From Immersiella caudata (taxonomy: Eukaryota; Ascomycota; Sordariomycetes; Sordariales; Lasiosphaeriaceae), in the NCBI GenBank assembly GCA_030512335.1, contig JAULSU010000001.1:2790001-2854000 (forward strand): DNA of 64,000 bases. The letters run 5' to 3'. Made by a program: the position numbers and the translations under genes. Shown piece after piece: positions 9,454-22,126 of the stretch. The first letter of the stretch is position 1, and every line of letters starts with the position of its first letter. The notes under the pieces are model-generated. The model ran no database searches. It was not told where the DNA came from and saw only the letters and a list, made by a program, of their open reading frames with translations.

Positions 9454-11779
9454 TCAACGATCCAACTTTTGTGCTTGCCAGCCGTTGAGGTACGCCATCA
9501 AGCCCATCCCAATAAGAACCACACCAATCATGGACGCATACGGCAACGTCTGTATTATGGCTGGATCTTGTGGTGGGGATGCCAGTGCCCTCGAAACTGG
9601 CGTAATGGTGTTGGCTCGCGAAAGCGTAGGCACCCCTGCGGACTCGTCCGCCGGCCCATCGTGTTGATCTGCTGGCATCGTGGGCGCACCATTGACAACA
9701 GAAGTGTCTTCTTCCGAGGTCTTGCCACGGCTGACGGGTGGCGTCCTGCCTTTGGATGGGGACCGTGACTTCCGTTCGGCCGCTGCTCTCTTGACTTCTT
9801 CATCGCGCTGTCGGATCTCCTGGACCATTTCCGCAAGCGTCTTCCGATCGGCGTCCCGCTCAGCTTCTGCCTTCTCGGCTCGCTGTCTGAATGCCTCTAG
9901 TTGTTCCCTCAGTCCTACCATCTCAGATGCCATTGTGTCGATGCGAGTCTGGAAGACTGCTGCCAGAGCTTCGACCTTGTCTGGTTGAGATGCCGAATTT
10001 ATTTCCGTGTCTTCGGCAGGTATCGCTGGCGAAGGTGGCCTGTCTGCCGGAAGGTCAAATGCCTTGTCCAGCTCCGAATGGCCGTTGACCAAAGGAGTCA
10101 CTGCGGACCCATTCATGCTAGCATGGCTGCTTTCTTCCATCTTCCGCATCAGCTCTTCTGCAAGGAGACGGGCCTCGTGCTCCTTGTTGAGCTTCTCCTC
10201 GAGATCCCGCACTCGGGCCGTGTGCGTGTCAAGCTCCTTTTTGGCGTTATTAAGCGCCTCGGTGAGCTGCATGATTTGGTTCAGGCTAGTATTGTTTGGA
10301 TGGATGGGTGACGTGTTCGTAGGGTGTGATTTTGGCCTCTCAGTAGTGCCTCGTTTTAATGCCGGGATTTCTGACGAAACTGGCCGTGAAATGTCGGGCT
10401 TCTCTGGAAGAGGTTGCGAAGGGGGTGGAGCCGGGGGCTCGGAGAATCTTGTTTTGCCGCCATCAGAACGGAAAGACATGTTGCCGTTCACACCCTGAGG
10501 AAGTTTTGGCGGCTCGGGAGCTTCTGGCTTATCCAAGTTTTTGACATCGTCCTTGGAGAGCAAGGCGTTGATAAACTGGCTTGTCCTGGCGAGATCTTGA
10601 TTTTGAAGACGGGCATTGCGCATCTCCGCCTTGATGGTGATTAGCTAGACATACATACGCAGAGTGAATCGAAGGTCTTACATGGAGCTTTTTCACGATG
10701 TGCTCCGTCGTGATGGGATTCAACCAGAACTGCCGTTGCTGTGCCAGTCCGTTTGCTGGTCCTCCCATATTAGCAGGGGCCATGCGGGCACCGGCCGCCA
10801 TGGAAGCTTGGCTCGCAGTTCGTCCTCTTGGGGGCGCCCCAGCCACTGGCATCATCAAAGAACCGTTGGAGGGATCAAGGTCGCCAAAGTTCATCTCCAT
10901 CAGATTGTTGGACGGGCTGACAAAACCGGCGTGCTCGACCTTGGCGGCAACCTTGTGGTGCACGACCGTCTTTTGATCTTCACTCACAATGTCGATGCCA
11001 AGTTCAAGGTGGTCCTGTGGTTGCAGCTCGTGCGGTTCGGACTCCCTATTTTCCGGAGACAACCGAGTTCCGTTGACGAAAGTGCCATTGGAGGACTTTA
11101 CGTCTCGGATCCAAATCTTGCCACTTGCGTCCGCCCAAACTTCGGCATGTTGTCGCGACAGCACCTTGCTGTCGAAGAAGCCATTGACCGGAGTCGGCAC
11201 AGTCTTAGCATTGGTTTGGCGACCAATGCGCAGGGTGTCTGGGTAGAATGGCACAGATATCGTTTTTCGGTCGAAACTTCCGTTCAGAGACAGCAAAGAG
11301 AGAACAGGCTGTCGCCCAGGCAGGACGCCTTCTGCGCCTGGCCGGGACATCCCATTTTGGGGCATCATATGGCCTTGCTGGGCCAACGCTAACTGGCTTT
11401 GCTGCATTAGAGAAGTTCCGTTCACGCTGTTGGCTGTGGACGGTTTGGGGCCTCGTGGAGGAAAATCTTGTGCATGTGCCGTCTTCGCTGGAAGCAACTT
11501 CTTTCGCGGGCCGGTATTTGGCCAACCGTTTAGATCACCACCGGAGGGCGTGGGATTTCCGTTGGTCGGAGCATTCGAGGTAATGGTTCCTGTCGAGGAA
11601 GTCGAAGACGTCGACGACACCGACGACGAAGAGTTGGTTCGATGAATGGTCTTGCCCCTCGCGAACATGTTGATGCCTCTGAGATCGTCCGCATTCATCG
11701 AGTTCGGTGTCTGGCCGCCGTTAATCCATCCCGGGCGATTGAGATTCGCAAAGCTAGGAGGACTCGCGACAGCCGTCAT
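9454..11779 (-). CDS. pro45: STRIPAK FHA-domain protein Pro45 (SLMAP/Far9-Far10 homologue)
   Basis: Exons 11779-10682 and 10629-9454 (52-nt intron, phase 0) give 757 residues. It is the tail-anchored FHA subunit of the striatin-interacting phosphatase and kinase complex, which in Sordaria controls fruiting-body development and hyphal fusion and sits on ER, nuclear-envelope and mitochondrial membranes. Visible parts: Ser/Asn/Pro-rich N-terminus; FHA domain at about 173-265 with GR at 186, SRQH at 208-211 and SSNGTFVNG at 229-237 (phosphothreonine binding); coiled coils at about 482-534 and 584-653; and a final hydrophobic segment at about 730-748, followed by a short polar tail. An in-frame GTG lies upstream, but the ATG at 11779 (MTAVASPPSF) is the first plausible start. 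A small upstream exon cannot be ruled out. Confidence 0.9.
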
Positions 11780-12926
11780 GAGGAAATCGTCGCGGAAAGG
11801 GGCCGGAGCGGAGGCCGGCCACACGGACTAAGAATGCAACAGGGATGGTGAAGGCTGGCGTAATTGCACCTGTCTTCTCGTGCGTTTCCTGACCCGTAAT
11901 TGAATGGCGGCGGTATCGCAATTAAGTTGCCTTCGAGACGACGATGGGTCGCGACGGTCTGGAAGAGAGGAGGCGGTGGTCAGCTCTGACGTCGAGGCAC
12001 GTTGCACGTGGGTCGGTGGGAATTGCGACGCCGTGAGCGATGCTTCAGCTGCATGAATGGAAAATAAATGCTATCGGCAAAGGCCTGGCGAGCGCGACAC
12101 ACGTACCTAGGAATAGCGACAATATGAGCGTGTTCGGGGGTGGCAAAGGGGCTCGCGATGCGACAGCAGCATTGAGGAGTGAGGTCTGGCAAGATTTTGA
12201 GGCGAAGGTCTCCTGGCCTTCGTAGCGCTTAGCGAGGAGACCGGGCCAGAAAGCGATCAGCGCGCACGCGCCAGAAGACTCGTCCCCCCTTGTCTCGCTG
12301 CGGCTTCGCGCTTGCTACTTGCGGGACAGTCCGTCACGACGTTGACGAGTCAACTCTGCGCGATATCCAAAGACGTAGACTTTGCTCATGAAAGCCCGCT
12401 GTCACATCTGCTATCCAGACCGCTGCTTGCGCTACGACAGAGAATTTTGCATTCTAGCTGGTCCCACTCCTCGAGATCTCTCTGCAACCGTCACGTGAGC
12501 AGCGCGTGCCTCAGGAGAAGCGGAGACAAGCTTGGTCCAAGCGCTTTCCCCTCCATCACCCTGAGCTCCTTCAATAAAAAGCATCAAAACCTGTCCTCAG
12601 CCTTTTTCTTCAATAAGGGTGCAATGTTAGCAAAATATCACAGGTTACTCTGCTTCAACTGAGGACTTAAAGTGAAGAAATGATTGCACTATGAATGCGC
12701 ACGGGAGTATCCTTGAGTTGAATTGGGATCAGGAGATCCAAGGCGACTGTTGGTCCTCCTTACCCAGATACCTACACTAGAGCGCTTTGCTTCGGCAAGG
12801 CTGATCTTGAATGGTCCGTGCACGCTACGCGACTTTGCCAGAAACGCATCACAAGCTGCCCATGGTTTTCAATCGCAAGTGCAAACCAGCAAATTGAATC
12901 ACAAACGCCAGAAAACAAAGCTTACA
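11780..12926. promoter_or_regulatory. Shared 5' region of pro45 and mgr2
   Basis: An 1147-bp divergent intergenic region between the pro45 start (minus) and the mgr2 start (plus). No gene is recognised in it. Confidence 0.5.
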
Positions 12927-13512
12927 ATGCCTCCCCCTCCGAGCCATGGCGGTGCTGTTGGACCCTCGACCACCGATAAACGTACGAGGACCTGCCGATC
13001 AGCTCAGAAGCCCTTTGCTAACAGCTCGCGACAGTCAAGATGGGTGCCATGATGGGTGGCAGTATGTCATCCTTATGCTGTCTTTTTATTGCTTGGGACA
13101 GGAAACTGACGCATGTTCGAACACAGCGGTTGGCGTCATTATTGGCTTCATCTTCGGTATGTCCAACGTCCAGAAGCTGACTGACGAGCTCACGGAGCAC
13201 TGGCTGACCCGTCACAGGGACTGTCAACATCTTCAGATACGGCGCCGGCCCGAACGGCATCATGAGGACACTGGGGCAGTATATGCTTGGATCTGGAGCA
13301 ACCTTCGGGTATGATCACAGCTGGTGCTCGTCTGAAACGCATGTCCGCTGACACATCATGCCTTCAGTTTCTTCATGTCTATTGGCAGCGTTATCCGATC
13401 CGATTCCTCGCCGATTATCCAAGAAGCCTATCTTCGCGCCCAAAGGCGTCCAGTAATTATGGCTGCGCAACGATTCCATTCCATGCCATCCGCTCGGCGA
13501 GCCTCCGACTAA
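12927..13512 (+). CDS. mgr2: Mgr2/Romo1-like TIM23 translocase subunit
   Basis: Five exons: 12927-12981, 13035-13061, 13127-13156, 13218-13308 and 13368-13512, summing to 348 nt and 115 residues, the usual Mgr2 length. Two exons are only 27 and 30 nt, so automated annotation may miss this gene. Mgr2 is an inner mitochondrial membrane protein that couples TIM21 to TIM23 and gates lateral release of precursors. The spliced protein has a Pro-rich start, MGAMMGG, a first glycine-rich membrane helix (VGVIIGFIFG), the conserved RYGAGPNGIMRTLGQYMLGS segment, a second helix (GFFMSIGSVIR), and a basic matrix-type tail. All introns are GT-AG, several with CTAAC/CTGAC branch sites. Every splice keeps the family motif, so the model is secure. 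Confidence 0.92.
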
Positions 13513-15517
13513 CCACCCGGAGCTCAAGCCCGTGTCTAGAACAGCACAGAACGAGCCTGGGGCCCTTGTTGTACCATCAAATGTAAATATGACTTCTCCG
13601 GCGCAATGGAATAACGGCATTGGAAAATTAAGGCGGATGTTGCCATCGTGGAGAGATGAAGCACTCCATCTTGAGGTAACCATCTGCTTTTTTTGAGGTG
13701 CCCTGGCTGCTGCCGACAGCAAGCTGGCTGGGGTGGGACTCCTCCATGTTGCTGCCCTTGAGAGAGTTGGCTCAGCAGGTACTGGATTCGATTGCCTTCG
13801 GCCACCGCGTCTTAGATAGGCAAACTTGGTGGTGGAATTACGCAGCCAAGCAAGTCTCGCAAGACCAATTGGGCATTGAACGAAAGCTAAGGTATTGTCC
13901 CAGTCGCACGGCTCCTGCTGTCTTCGGTAATTACACAAAGTGTTGTTTAAGCCCCGAGACATTCGAGGTGGCGGCAGCCGCAAAGCCGATCTCCATCGCG
14001 CACCCAACGCCCCAAACTGGACACCAAGCCACCGACCCAACAGTGCCTAACGGGAAGTTGGCGTGCGGGAAAAGGAGAGATCATAAGTTTAAAAACATGT
14101 CGGTCGCAGATATCTACACACGGAACTACCAGTGTAAGACTTGACGAAATCGTGGTGCGGCCACCACAGATAAAACCGGCGTCTATAATTCATGCGTCTG
14201 TATGCAGGAACATGCATTTCCATTCCCAATAATACTATCTGGAAAGGGATGTCGGGGTGCCGCTGGCCCTGAGACGGTAACTCCCGGGCAAGGAACCATG
14301 CATCCGCTGGCGGCTGTGCCGAGGAGATGGAGTGCCGAGTTTTACATGGAAGGTGCCAACAACACCAACCTGGAAGCTCTCGACTTTTTCACTACCACAT
14401 GGCATCGGCGGTGCGTCGCCGAGCTCCGTTAGGGTTCCTGTCCTAGCGAATCGCTTGTGTTACTTTGACCGCTACAACGGTTGGACGATCTGGCCAGGTC
14501 AGCGGTCAGCCTCCCAAGTGCGTGTCAGACCACAGCGCTTGCTCCGGCCATTCCGAGTTTCTCTGTCTTTCGCCCCCCGTTATCTTGGCTGCCTGTCGAT
14601 AGCGCGCGTGTGTACACCTGTGCTCAACGTTCGGGGCGAGCAGGACCTCACCCAAACCGGGATATGGCAGCCTGCAATCACCGGAGCCAATCCGCAGACG
14701 ATACAGAGAACTGTTCCCGTCCCGCGCGTTCACCAGGCCGGCTGCCACGGAACTACAGTCACAGAAGCTGCTGACAGCTCTTTGAACTGTATTCCACAGC
14801 GTTCTCACCGCATCTGACGGATTTACGGGTACAAGAGGTTGCAGCTGCAAGCACCGTCGATCTCAACAGGAGGCCCCCACAAGCCACATATCCCTTGCGC
14901 GGCTCTGCAATGCCGTTTCCGCTATCTACAACTATCTAATGTCTCTCCATATATCAATGGATCGATCGACTGTCGGGCCCTGTCCGGAGCGATCTTTCTC
15001 CCGGCGGGCTTGCTGCCCATATCCGCCCGACGCCGGAATATCGCTCTATTCTCCGGCCGGACATCTTCAGCAGGGTAGCGCCCCCAGTGGAGGCGCCAAC
15101 CGCAGGAATGGCAGATATCTATAGCTTGGCCATGCCCTCGAATATCCCCCCCTGTTCGCCGTCTGTACCAGGGATCGTGGCCGAAGGGACATGCAAACAG
15201 CGGTGTTGATCAGGGCCGTACCCGTTCCTTGTCACTCTTCCCTGCTGTGATCCCATGTTGCTCACAACATGTGGCGTCCTGGAGGCGATGCCCTTGATGT
15301 CACAGCAAACATCCTGAATCTGCGAATCGTATGACCCCTTGCCAGGCGGGCCGCCGTTGTGGTCTATAACATCTCTTATATATTCTTCGTATCCTTCGGC
15401 GTCCTCCATGTCCCCAGATCTTCAACTCCAGGGCCGGGATTTTCTTTTCAGTCGTTCTTTGGGTATCTCTTTGGTCCCGGGCTGCTTCTTTCTCACAGCC
15501 GGCCAACTTTCATCAAT
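13513..15517. other. Intergenic, laccase 5' region
   Basis: 2 kb without a recognisable gene. A TATATA-like element lies near 15375, about 145 bp before the laccase ATG. A minus-strand 96-codon frame (15119-15409) overlaps this promoter and was not accepted. Confidence 0.45.
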
Positions 15518-17562
15518 ATGGGCGTCCTGGGAGACGTAGTCGCCAGGGTTGCCTCAGGCTTCTCCAGCGCGGCGGGGACACTCGCACAGAGAAAAACTAA
15601 CGGGTATGTTGGTACGACTGGTTTTTGTTTGGGGAGGGCTAGGCACTGACTTATACCATCCAGTGCTTCTGTCTTGGGAACACTGGCATTTCCCTTCCTC
15701 CCATTCTTTCTCACAAACAACCCACTGCCGAGCGGCTACCCCTGGGGCACGCTGAGGGACTTTGACAACAATCCTTATGTCAACTACCCTAATACTGGAG
15801 TCATACGTACCTACGATTTCACAGTCAGTCGCGGGATCATTGCCCCCGACGGGTACGAGCGTCCCGTGCTGCTGGTCAACGACGCTTTTCCCGGCCCGCT
15901 TATTGAGGCGAACTGGGGGGACAAAATCATTGTGAACGTCCACAACAACATCACAGGCCCCGAAGAAGGGACGGCGATCCATTGGCACGGACTTTTGCAA
16001 ATAGGGACACCGTGGGAGGACGGGTCGCCCGGTGTGTCGCAGTGTCCCATTGCCCCGGGAAAGAGCTTGACATACGAGTTCATTGCCGACCTGTTTGGGA
16101 CGACATGGTACCACTCGCACTACTCGGGCCAGTATGCTGGCGGCGTGGTTGGCCCCATTGTAATACACGGCCCTACGCAACAAAAATACGACGTTGATGT
16201 CGGCCCCATCATGCTCAGCGGTATGGCGAGGTTTGAAACTCCTGCAAGAGACCATGTTGATAGCTGACAAACGAGCAGACTGGCACCACAGGCCGTACTT
16301 CGATATCATCGCAGATATGCTAGCGCCCAACGGCAGCCCACAGGTGCTTTCGGACAACAATCTGATCAACGGGAAGATGACCTTTGACTGTTCCACCGTA
16401 GCTTCCGGAGATGACACCCCTTGCAACAGCAATGCCGGCATCTCCAAGTTCAAGTTCCAGACCGGAAAGACGCACCGCCTCCGATTGATCAACTCCGGTG
16501 CCGATGGAGTCCAGCTCTTTTCTATTGACCAGCACACTCTCACAGTGATTGCTGTCGATTTTACTCCTATCCAGCCCTATGACACCACGGTCGTGTCGCT
16601 TGGCGTCGGTCAGCGCGCCGATGTCCTCGTCACGGCCAATGTCGGCAAACCAGGATCTGCCTTTTGGATGCGCTCTACCATCGCATCGTGTACGGTTGCT
16701 CGCCAGCCACATGCCGTGGCAGCAGTCTACTATGATGATGCCGACACGACCAAGTTGCCCACGACGACCGCGGTACCGGATGTGTCTGACCCCAATGACT
16801 GTGCCGGCGACAGTCTCGAGCTGACAAAACCACTGTTCCCCATGGCTGTGCCCGAGCCCACCTTCACGCACACTATGGAGTTTGAGCTCTTCAAGAACGC
16901 CTCGAACATAACATTGTGGAAGTTCAACGGGGTGTCCATGCGAGCGGACTACAACCACCCGATGCTCATTCAAGCCAACGAGGGAAACTTTACCTTTCCA
17001 GAGGAGCGTAATGTGCTCAACTTTTATGCCAACTCCTCCGTCCGTATTGTCGTCGTCAACAAAACGCCGGGCCCGTACGTCACCGCGCCAGCCCCTTTTT
17101 TGTCAAGACCGGTAGATGTTGACCCTTCTTGCGTCTAGCCATCCCATGCATCTGCATGGCCACAACCCGTACATATTGCACGAGGGCAGCGGCCCCTGGG
17201 ACGGCAGCATTGTCCGCCCCAGCAACCCACTCAGGCGTGACGTGCAGCTTGTTCGTGGAAACGGGCACCTTGCTTTGCAGTTCGACGCCAATCCAGGTAC
17301 GTCTGAGACATGGCCCCCTGACCTCCGAGTTGCACAACGGCACGCTGACGGACGTCCGCCCGTTTTCCCCTCTTGTCTAGGTGTCTGGGGCTTCCATTGT
17401 CACATTGTATGGCACGCTTCGGGCGGCTTCTTCGCATCATTTGTGGTGCAACCCGAACAGGTGGTCAAGATGCGGCTTCCGCAGACGGTTCAGGACACAT
17501 GCGACGCGTGGGATGCGTGGACAGCACGCCATGTTGCAGAGCAGATCGACAGCGGCACATAA
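15518..17562 (+). CDS. Ascomycete laccase / multicopper oxidase
   Basis: Five exons: 15518-15603, 15664-16220, 16279-17074, 17139-17296 and 17381-17562; 592 residues. It oxidises phenolic substrates and reduces oxygen to water. All four copper motifs are intact: HWHG at 135-138, WYHSH at 177-181, HPMHLHGH at 481-488, and HCHIVWHASGGF at 538-549. The position ten residues after the copper Cys539 is Phe549, the type-1 axial position, where Phe or Leu goes with higher redox potential. The N-terminus has no textbook signal peptide. A hydrophobic stretch (about 31-45) may act as a signal anchor. The protein ends in QIDSGT, resembling the DSGL/V/I C-terminal plug of ascomycete laccases but with Thr last. 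No pigment cluster genes are adjacent. Confidence 0.9.
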
Positions 17563-19738
17563 CAGCGTCGGTGCCGTTTCTCGTCTTGCTATCCAGGAGG
17601 AGTGAGGCATGAGATATGTACCTAGTAGTCCATCACCTAATACACCTGATGGTCTCCTTCCGAGATTTCCATGATCCCTCGTCGTTCATCAGAGTGTTGC
17701 TTGCTCATAGAGTCCGAGTGAGTCCAGTGCCCCAGGTGTGTTCATAGATTCTCGCCATTGAACACTATCAAGCTTGAGTCTGAATTCAACCTGTGACCAT
17801 AGCTGACGAAGCCAGGACGTCGTTCGGCGGCAGATGGGGCACCCGTTGCGTACCTCAGACAGCCACCCGCATGGCACAGAAAAACTAGCCTTGATGGGAA
17901 GCGCTTCAACTGAATCACATTGTTGCTTACCTGGATTACCGGCATTTAGCGGTTTCTCCGAAGCCACGCTATTCAGGGGCATGACATTGAAGTATGACGG
18001 AAAAAAGAGCGTTCCCAGTTGATGGCGTATTATCTAGCTTCGACACACAGAGTTATTGTAACTTAGGCATTGAGCGGGAACTGCGATCGTGACTTTTAAA
18101 CATTCCCCTACACCAGCTCTGTATCTTCCGACCCTTGGATCGCACCATCATGGAACCGCCTTATACAAATCAACACAAGCAACAGACTAACCAAGCACAC
18201 CCACACGACACACATCTGAATATCCTACAATCCTTCAACCCTGTACCCAGCCCATCCAACTGCTAAACCACCATACATCGGACATAACAGATACTAAAGC
18301 ACCTCGGGCTCCACGACCGCTAAACTTCGCACCGCACTGTGTCAACCTATCCAATGCATACGCCCTCACCCAGTGGCTCTTTTGCAAGATCAACTAATGC
18401 AAGCCACACTCCTAACCTAGTGCTGCAAGTGGAAGACACTCTGCTCTGAGAGGCTGGTGTAAAAACACAGAAAAGCAAGTTGAGTGGCCAATCGGGGAGG
18501 GCTATACGGCGTGAGGGGAAGGGGATGTTGTATGGTCCAGTCTATCCGCTATGAGGGATTCGGGGGGGTGATTAGTCCGGGAATTTGGAATTTACATGCC
18601 GTTCGATGGCTTGACTTGTACGAAGCACTCGGGTGGTTTGTGTTGCTGGTTAGTCCGACAGATAGGCTGAAAGTGTACCTAGACGCAAGGGTAAGCTGAC
18701 GGCGGGTGTAGTTGCTGGGCTGGGGAGATCAGGGTGTAGACTGATTCGCTGAAGAGGGCCCAGTCTCTCGGCAAGGTGCGGGCATTTGATCCAACGCCGC
18801 GGAACTGGGCTCTGATGCCGCGGATGACGTCCTACTTGTTCTTGCGCACAACACGGAGAGATATTTGGGTATAAGTCGTTTGCGACATGCAGTCCTACTT
18901 TGTTGACCGTATGCACCTATTCAACATCCAGGGAAGGAAGATTGATCGGTGGCCCACCCTTGACCTGCCCGATTTTTCTCGTTGTCGGAATCGGTCCAAT
19001 GTTCAGGGCAGCGGTGCTGCACCTATACGACACAACCTGAAAGTTGCAGCTTGAGGTGACATTGACGGTAGACGTGGTGCATCTGCGTTGATGGATCTGT
19101 ACTCGCCCCGCCAACATGGTGCATGGAAGCATGCTGCGGCGCAACCATGCGTCGTAAGCAAGCTCTAGTTGCCATACATGCTGATCGTCCAGTGACGCTC
19201 CCAAGTGATAAAACTAGTAGGCTGACTCTCACTCGACGCTGTTGATGTAACAGGGCGTTTTAAGCTTATTTTGGTCAATAGGTTTAATGTGAATCACAGG
19301 CTCTGGCGTAACCCTGAAGGTAGGGTTCATTGGGTTGCTGCTTCGCCGTGCTACAGACGTTGTAGGGAATGCCGAGAAGCAACTCCTTGGGGATCTGTCG
19401 AAAGTGAGGCGGCCGCCAAATCACACTGCAACATTAGTGCCATGGATTATCAATCCGTACAGAAGGCGGCCCAAACGCACTAATGCAATGCGAAGGTTCG
19501 GAGACGACTGGATTCGAGGATTTGATGCGTCAATTGCGTCTTTACAAGACGCCTTGAATTGATTGCTGGCTACTGGTGAAAAATATGCGTCCAAGGGTAT
19601 CGCTACAACGTTGTATTCGTCAGTAGTCAACGTGGAAGGAGTCGAGGAAATATGGTGGCCGCAAGAGAGTTGCGCTGTCGGGCTACCTCTCGAGAACCGA
19701 AAGGGACGTCGTCTCTTGAGTAAGCATGAGCCGGATAC
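17563..19738. other. Intergenic, no gene seen
   Basis: 2.2 kb between the laccase and the convergent methyltransferase gene. Only short frames without coding bias appear on either strand. The stretch at 18.1-18.4 kb is CA-rich and low in complexity. Confidence 0.45.
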
Positions 19739-20812
19739 TCATGTAGTATCCCACAGCTTTCTAAGGCCGGTCAACGCTATCAACATTGCCTCGTCGGTCC
19801 TGATTCCCCGCGTTCCTTGGCTTGGCAACACGTTCACCCAATGGTCGAAGAGTTCCCTCGTTCTAGCCCCCGAAATTCCCATTTCGCTCAGTTCCGGGTC
19901 GTTCATGGCGGCGTATTCCAAGCCTCGTGGACCTCCGAAGACGATCAGAAGATGCTTGAAGTTGGCTTCCTGGTGCTCGGGGAAGGCTTGCGATAGTGGC
20001 GTTCCTCGCTCAGATGTGCCGATACTCATGTCATAACCATCCTCGTAGGGACCCTCGGTGAGGACGCCGGAGACAGTCGCAGCCTTGCGTACGCTATAGC
20101 CCCAGAAGTAGCCACCCTCGGTCCTGGGAGCGGCTGGGTGGATCGGCTCCGGTTTCCCACGTTCGTCGTCGGGCATCCTAAGGGTCAGACGTGTCCGTGG
20201 AGGGATTGTCTCAGATATTGCTACAGTTTCGGGCATTCCAATATCAACCATCGTCCTGGGCTGGTCAGCAGAGAGCTCAAGCCGGACGCTATGGTGCGGA
20301 GTCCATACCCGTTACCGCTCTTCGGGCGGCCTGGCAATGTCAAGCCTTCACGATAAGGCAGCCATTCATCCTTGAATGGATGGTGTGGCATGTCTAGATT
20401 TGGTAGTAGGCCTTGTGAGCGTAAGTTTGGGTGCAAAGGGAACAGCGTTTTGCGCATGAACGGTGGGGTCTCTAGATATGTGAGAATATGCTCGAGGAAG
20501 TGAGCAGGATCGATGTCGCCCGTGAAGGCGTCACGATCAACGTCGGCAGGCCGCTGCTCCAACGGGCTGTCATCATAAACGACAACCTCGTCGACAGAAA
20601 AGATGGCGAGTACACGGGCAATACGACCAGCATAGGTTGTTCTTTGCTCGCGGGTCACACAGCTGAATTAGAGTTAGCATACGAGCGGCAGTCTATCCAG
20701 GGTACGCGGCAAGGTTTCCGTACTCGCCAATGATACTCGTTGGTACCGCAACAGAGACAGTCCAGTCTCTCGGCTCAGTGGGCCTGAACCTTGGCTGCTT
20801 GAACGTCGCCAT
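19739..20812 (-). CDS. SPOUT-family RNA methyltransferase (SPOUT1/C9orf114-like)
   Basis: Three exons: 20812-20724, 20662-20309 and 20255-19739; 960 nt, 319 residues. The family (DUF171; human SPOUT1/CENP-32, yeast YGR283C and YMR310C) is a trefoil-knot SAM-dependent class thought to methylate RNA. The spliced protein shows the expected start, SVAVPTSIIGDC, then TYAGRIARVLAIFSVDEVVV, the segment YLETPPFMRKTLFPLH, LDMPHHPF and YREGL. A beta-rich insertion (GNGTMVDIG) follows. The C-terminal knot has LLIVFGGPRGLE and a final QGTRGIRTDEAML segment, the SAM-binding region in this fold. The length is slightly below that of the human protein. The splice joins restore the family sequence across both introns, which supports them. 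Confidence 0.88.
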
Positions 20813-21372
20813 GCTGTTGCTGCCCTCGGTGGTGTCAAGACGCCTTTTCTGTGAGCGATGTTAATTGAGAACCGTCGCAATTCACAGGTGAAATTTCCGC
20901 AGATGCGAGGGTCTGCATGGGTACAGGCAACCCAGGGTAACGCTGTGTGAACACAAGGTTTGGGCCCGCTTGCCCTTTGCAGTGCTCCGGCCTTTCGCCC
21001 CAGTGTTGGGATGTTTTCTGAAAGACCTAGCTTACCTTGGCCTGATGCTCCTGCGAAGACATGGCTGGACCTGAGTTATCAGCGTCAGGCCGATTGAAAC
21101 CACTTCCGAGGGGCATCAACATAAATTCAGCTAAAAACTTTGGGCAGAAACCAGGTGAAAATCTTCACCGCCTTGCTATCCCTTGCTATCGGCTCTTATC
21201 AACCCTAACCCTTTGGACCCCACATGACGACAGCGAACTGGACAGCTTTATCGCAATCAATCAGCCACCGCAGTAGGCCGCCATCTTACATCAACAGCAT
21301 CGCAAGATCGCCAACTCGCCCAACACTCTCCGCGGAGCTTAACTGTGAACCCCTGACCTCCTACTTTTAACC
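20813..21372. promoter_or_regulatory. Divergent promoter region (methyltransferase / thioredoxin)
   Basis: 560 bp between two divergent starts, with no coding frame of note. A direct duplication CCTTGCTATC CCTTGCTATC lies near 21172-21191. Confidence 0.5.
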
Positions 21373-22126
21373 ATGAGTCCGACCGTAAAAATTGGCTCTT
21401 CGGCGGAATGGCGCCAAGTGCTGAGCTCTTCGAGCATTGTCGTCGCTGACTGTACGTTCGTTGCGGGTGCTGCCCTTGTTGGCCTTCCTAACATTTGAAA
21501 ATGTAGTCTACGCCGACTGGTGCGGCCCGTGCAAAATGATTGCACCGACGTTTGAGTCTCTTTCCACCAAGTACTCCAAGCCAAAGAAGATCGCATTCTG
21601 CAAAGTTGATGTCGATAGCCAGGGTGAAGTCGCACAACAATACGGCGTGCGCGCCATGCCAACATTCCTAATTTTGCACAACGGGTCTGTTATCAAGACA
21701 ATTCAGGGTGCCAACCCCCCTGCCCTCACAGACGCCGTCAATGAAGCCGTGAAGCTGGCCGGGCCCGGAGGTGGCTCCTCGTTTGGCAGCGGTGGGCACA
21801 GGCTGGGAGGGAGTGGCCTTCCAACCCCTCGGGCAAGTGGTGGCCGGACAGTGTCAAGGCCAAGGAACTGGAGTTTGAACGGCTTCATTGAGGCCGTCTG
21901 GGTATTTTTCGGTCTCTACTTCTGGTCGCTCTTCTCGGTGAGTCTTGTGAAAGGCGTCTGATGCAACGTAGACGCTGATAGTACATAGCTGGATCCCTAT
22001 AAGTCTGCCGAGAGCTCGCCGTTCAATGTGGTAAGCCCCCCTGCGAAGCTACAGACTGGGCAGGCCCCAGGACAACGACCTACAACGCGTCCAGCGTTCA
22101 AGACCATGTCAGATCTCGGCAACTAA
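21373..22126 (+). CDS. Membrane-anchored thioredoxin-domain protein
   Basis: Exons 21373-21451, 21507-21937 and 21989-22126 give 215 residues. Residues 1-110 are a full thioredoxin fold: active site WCGPCK at 31-36 and cis-Pro at 78 (AMPTF). A Gly/Ser linker (about 112-146) leads to a hydrophobic segment at 152-170 (GFIEAVWVFFGLYFWSLFS) that should span a membrane. A polar tail of about 45 residues from exon 3 follows. There is no signal peptide, so the redox domain should stay on the cytosolic side with the C-terminus crossing. Classical cytosolic thioredoxins are about 105 residues and lack the second half. The gene lies 324 bp upstream of rsm22 on the same strand. Substrate and membrane are not deducible. 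Confidence 0.85.

Noticed and set aside
15119..15409. 96-codon minus-strand frame in the laccase promoter
   Set aside because: No domain, and it overlaps the TATA-like region and leader of the laccase gene.
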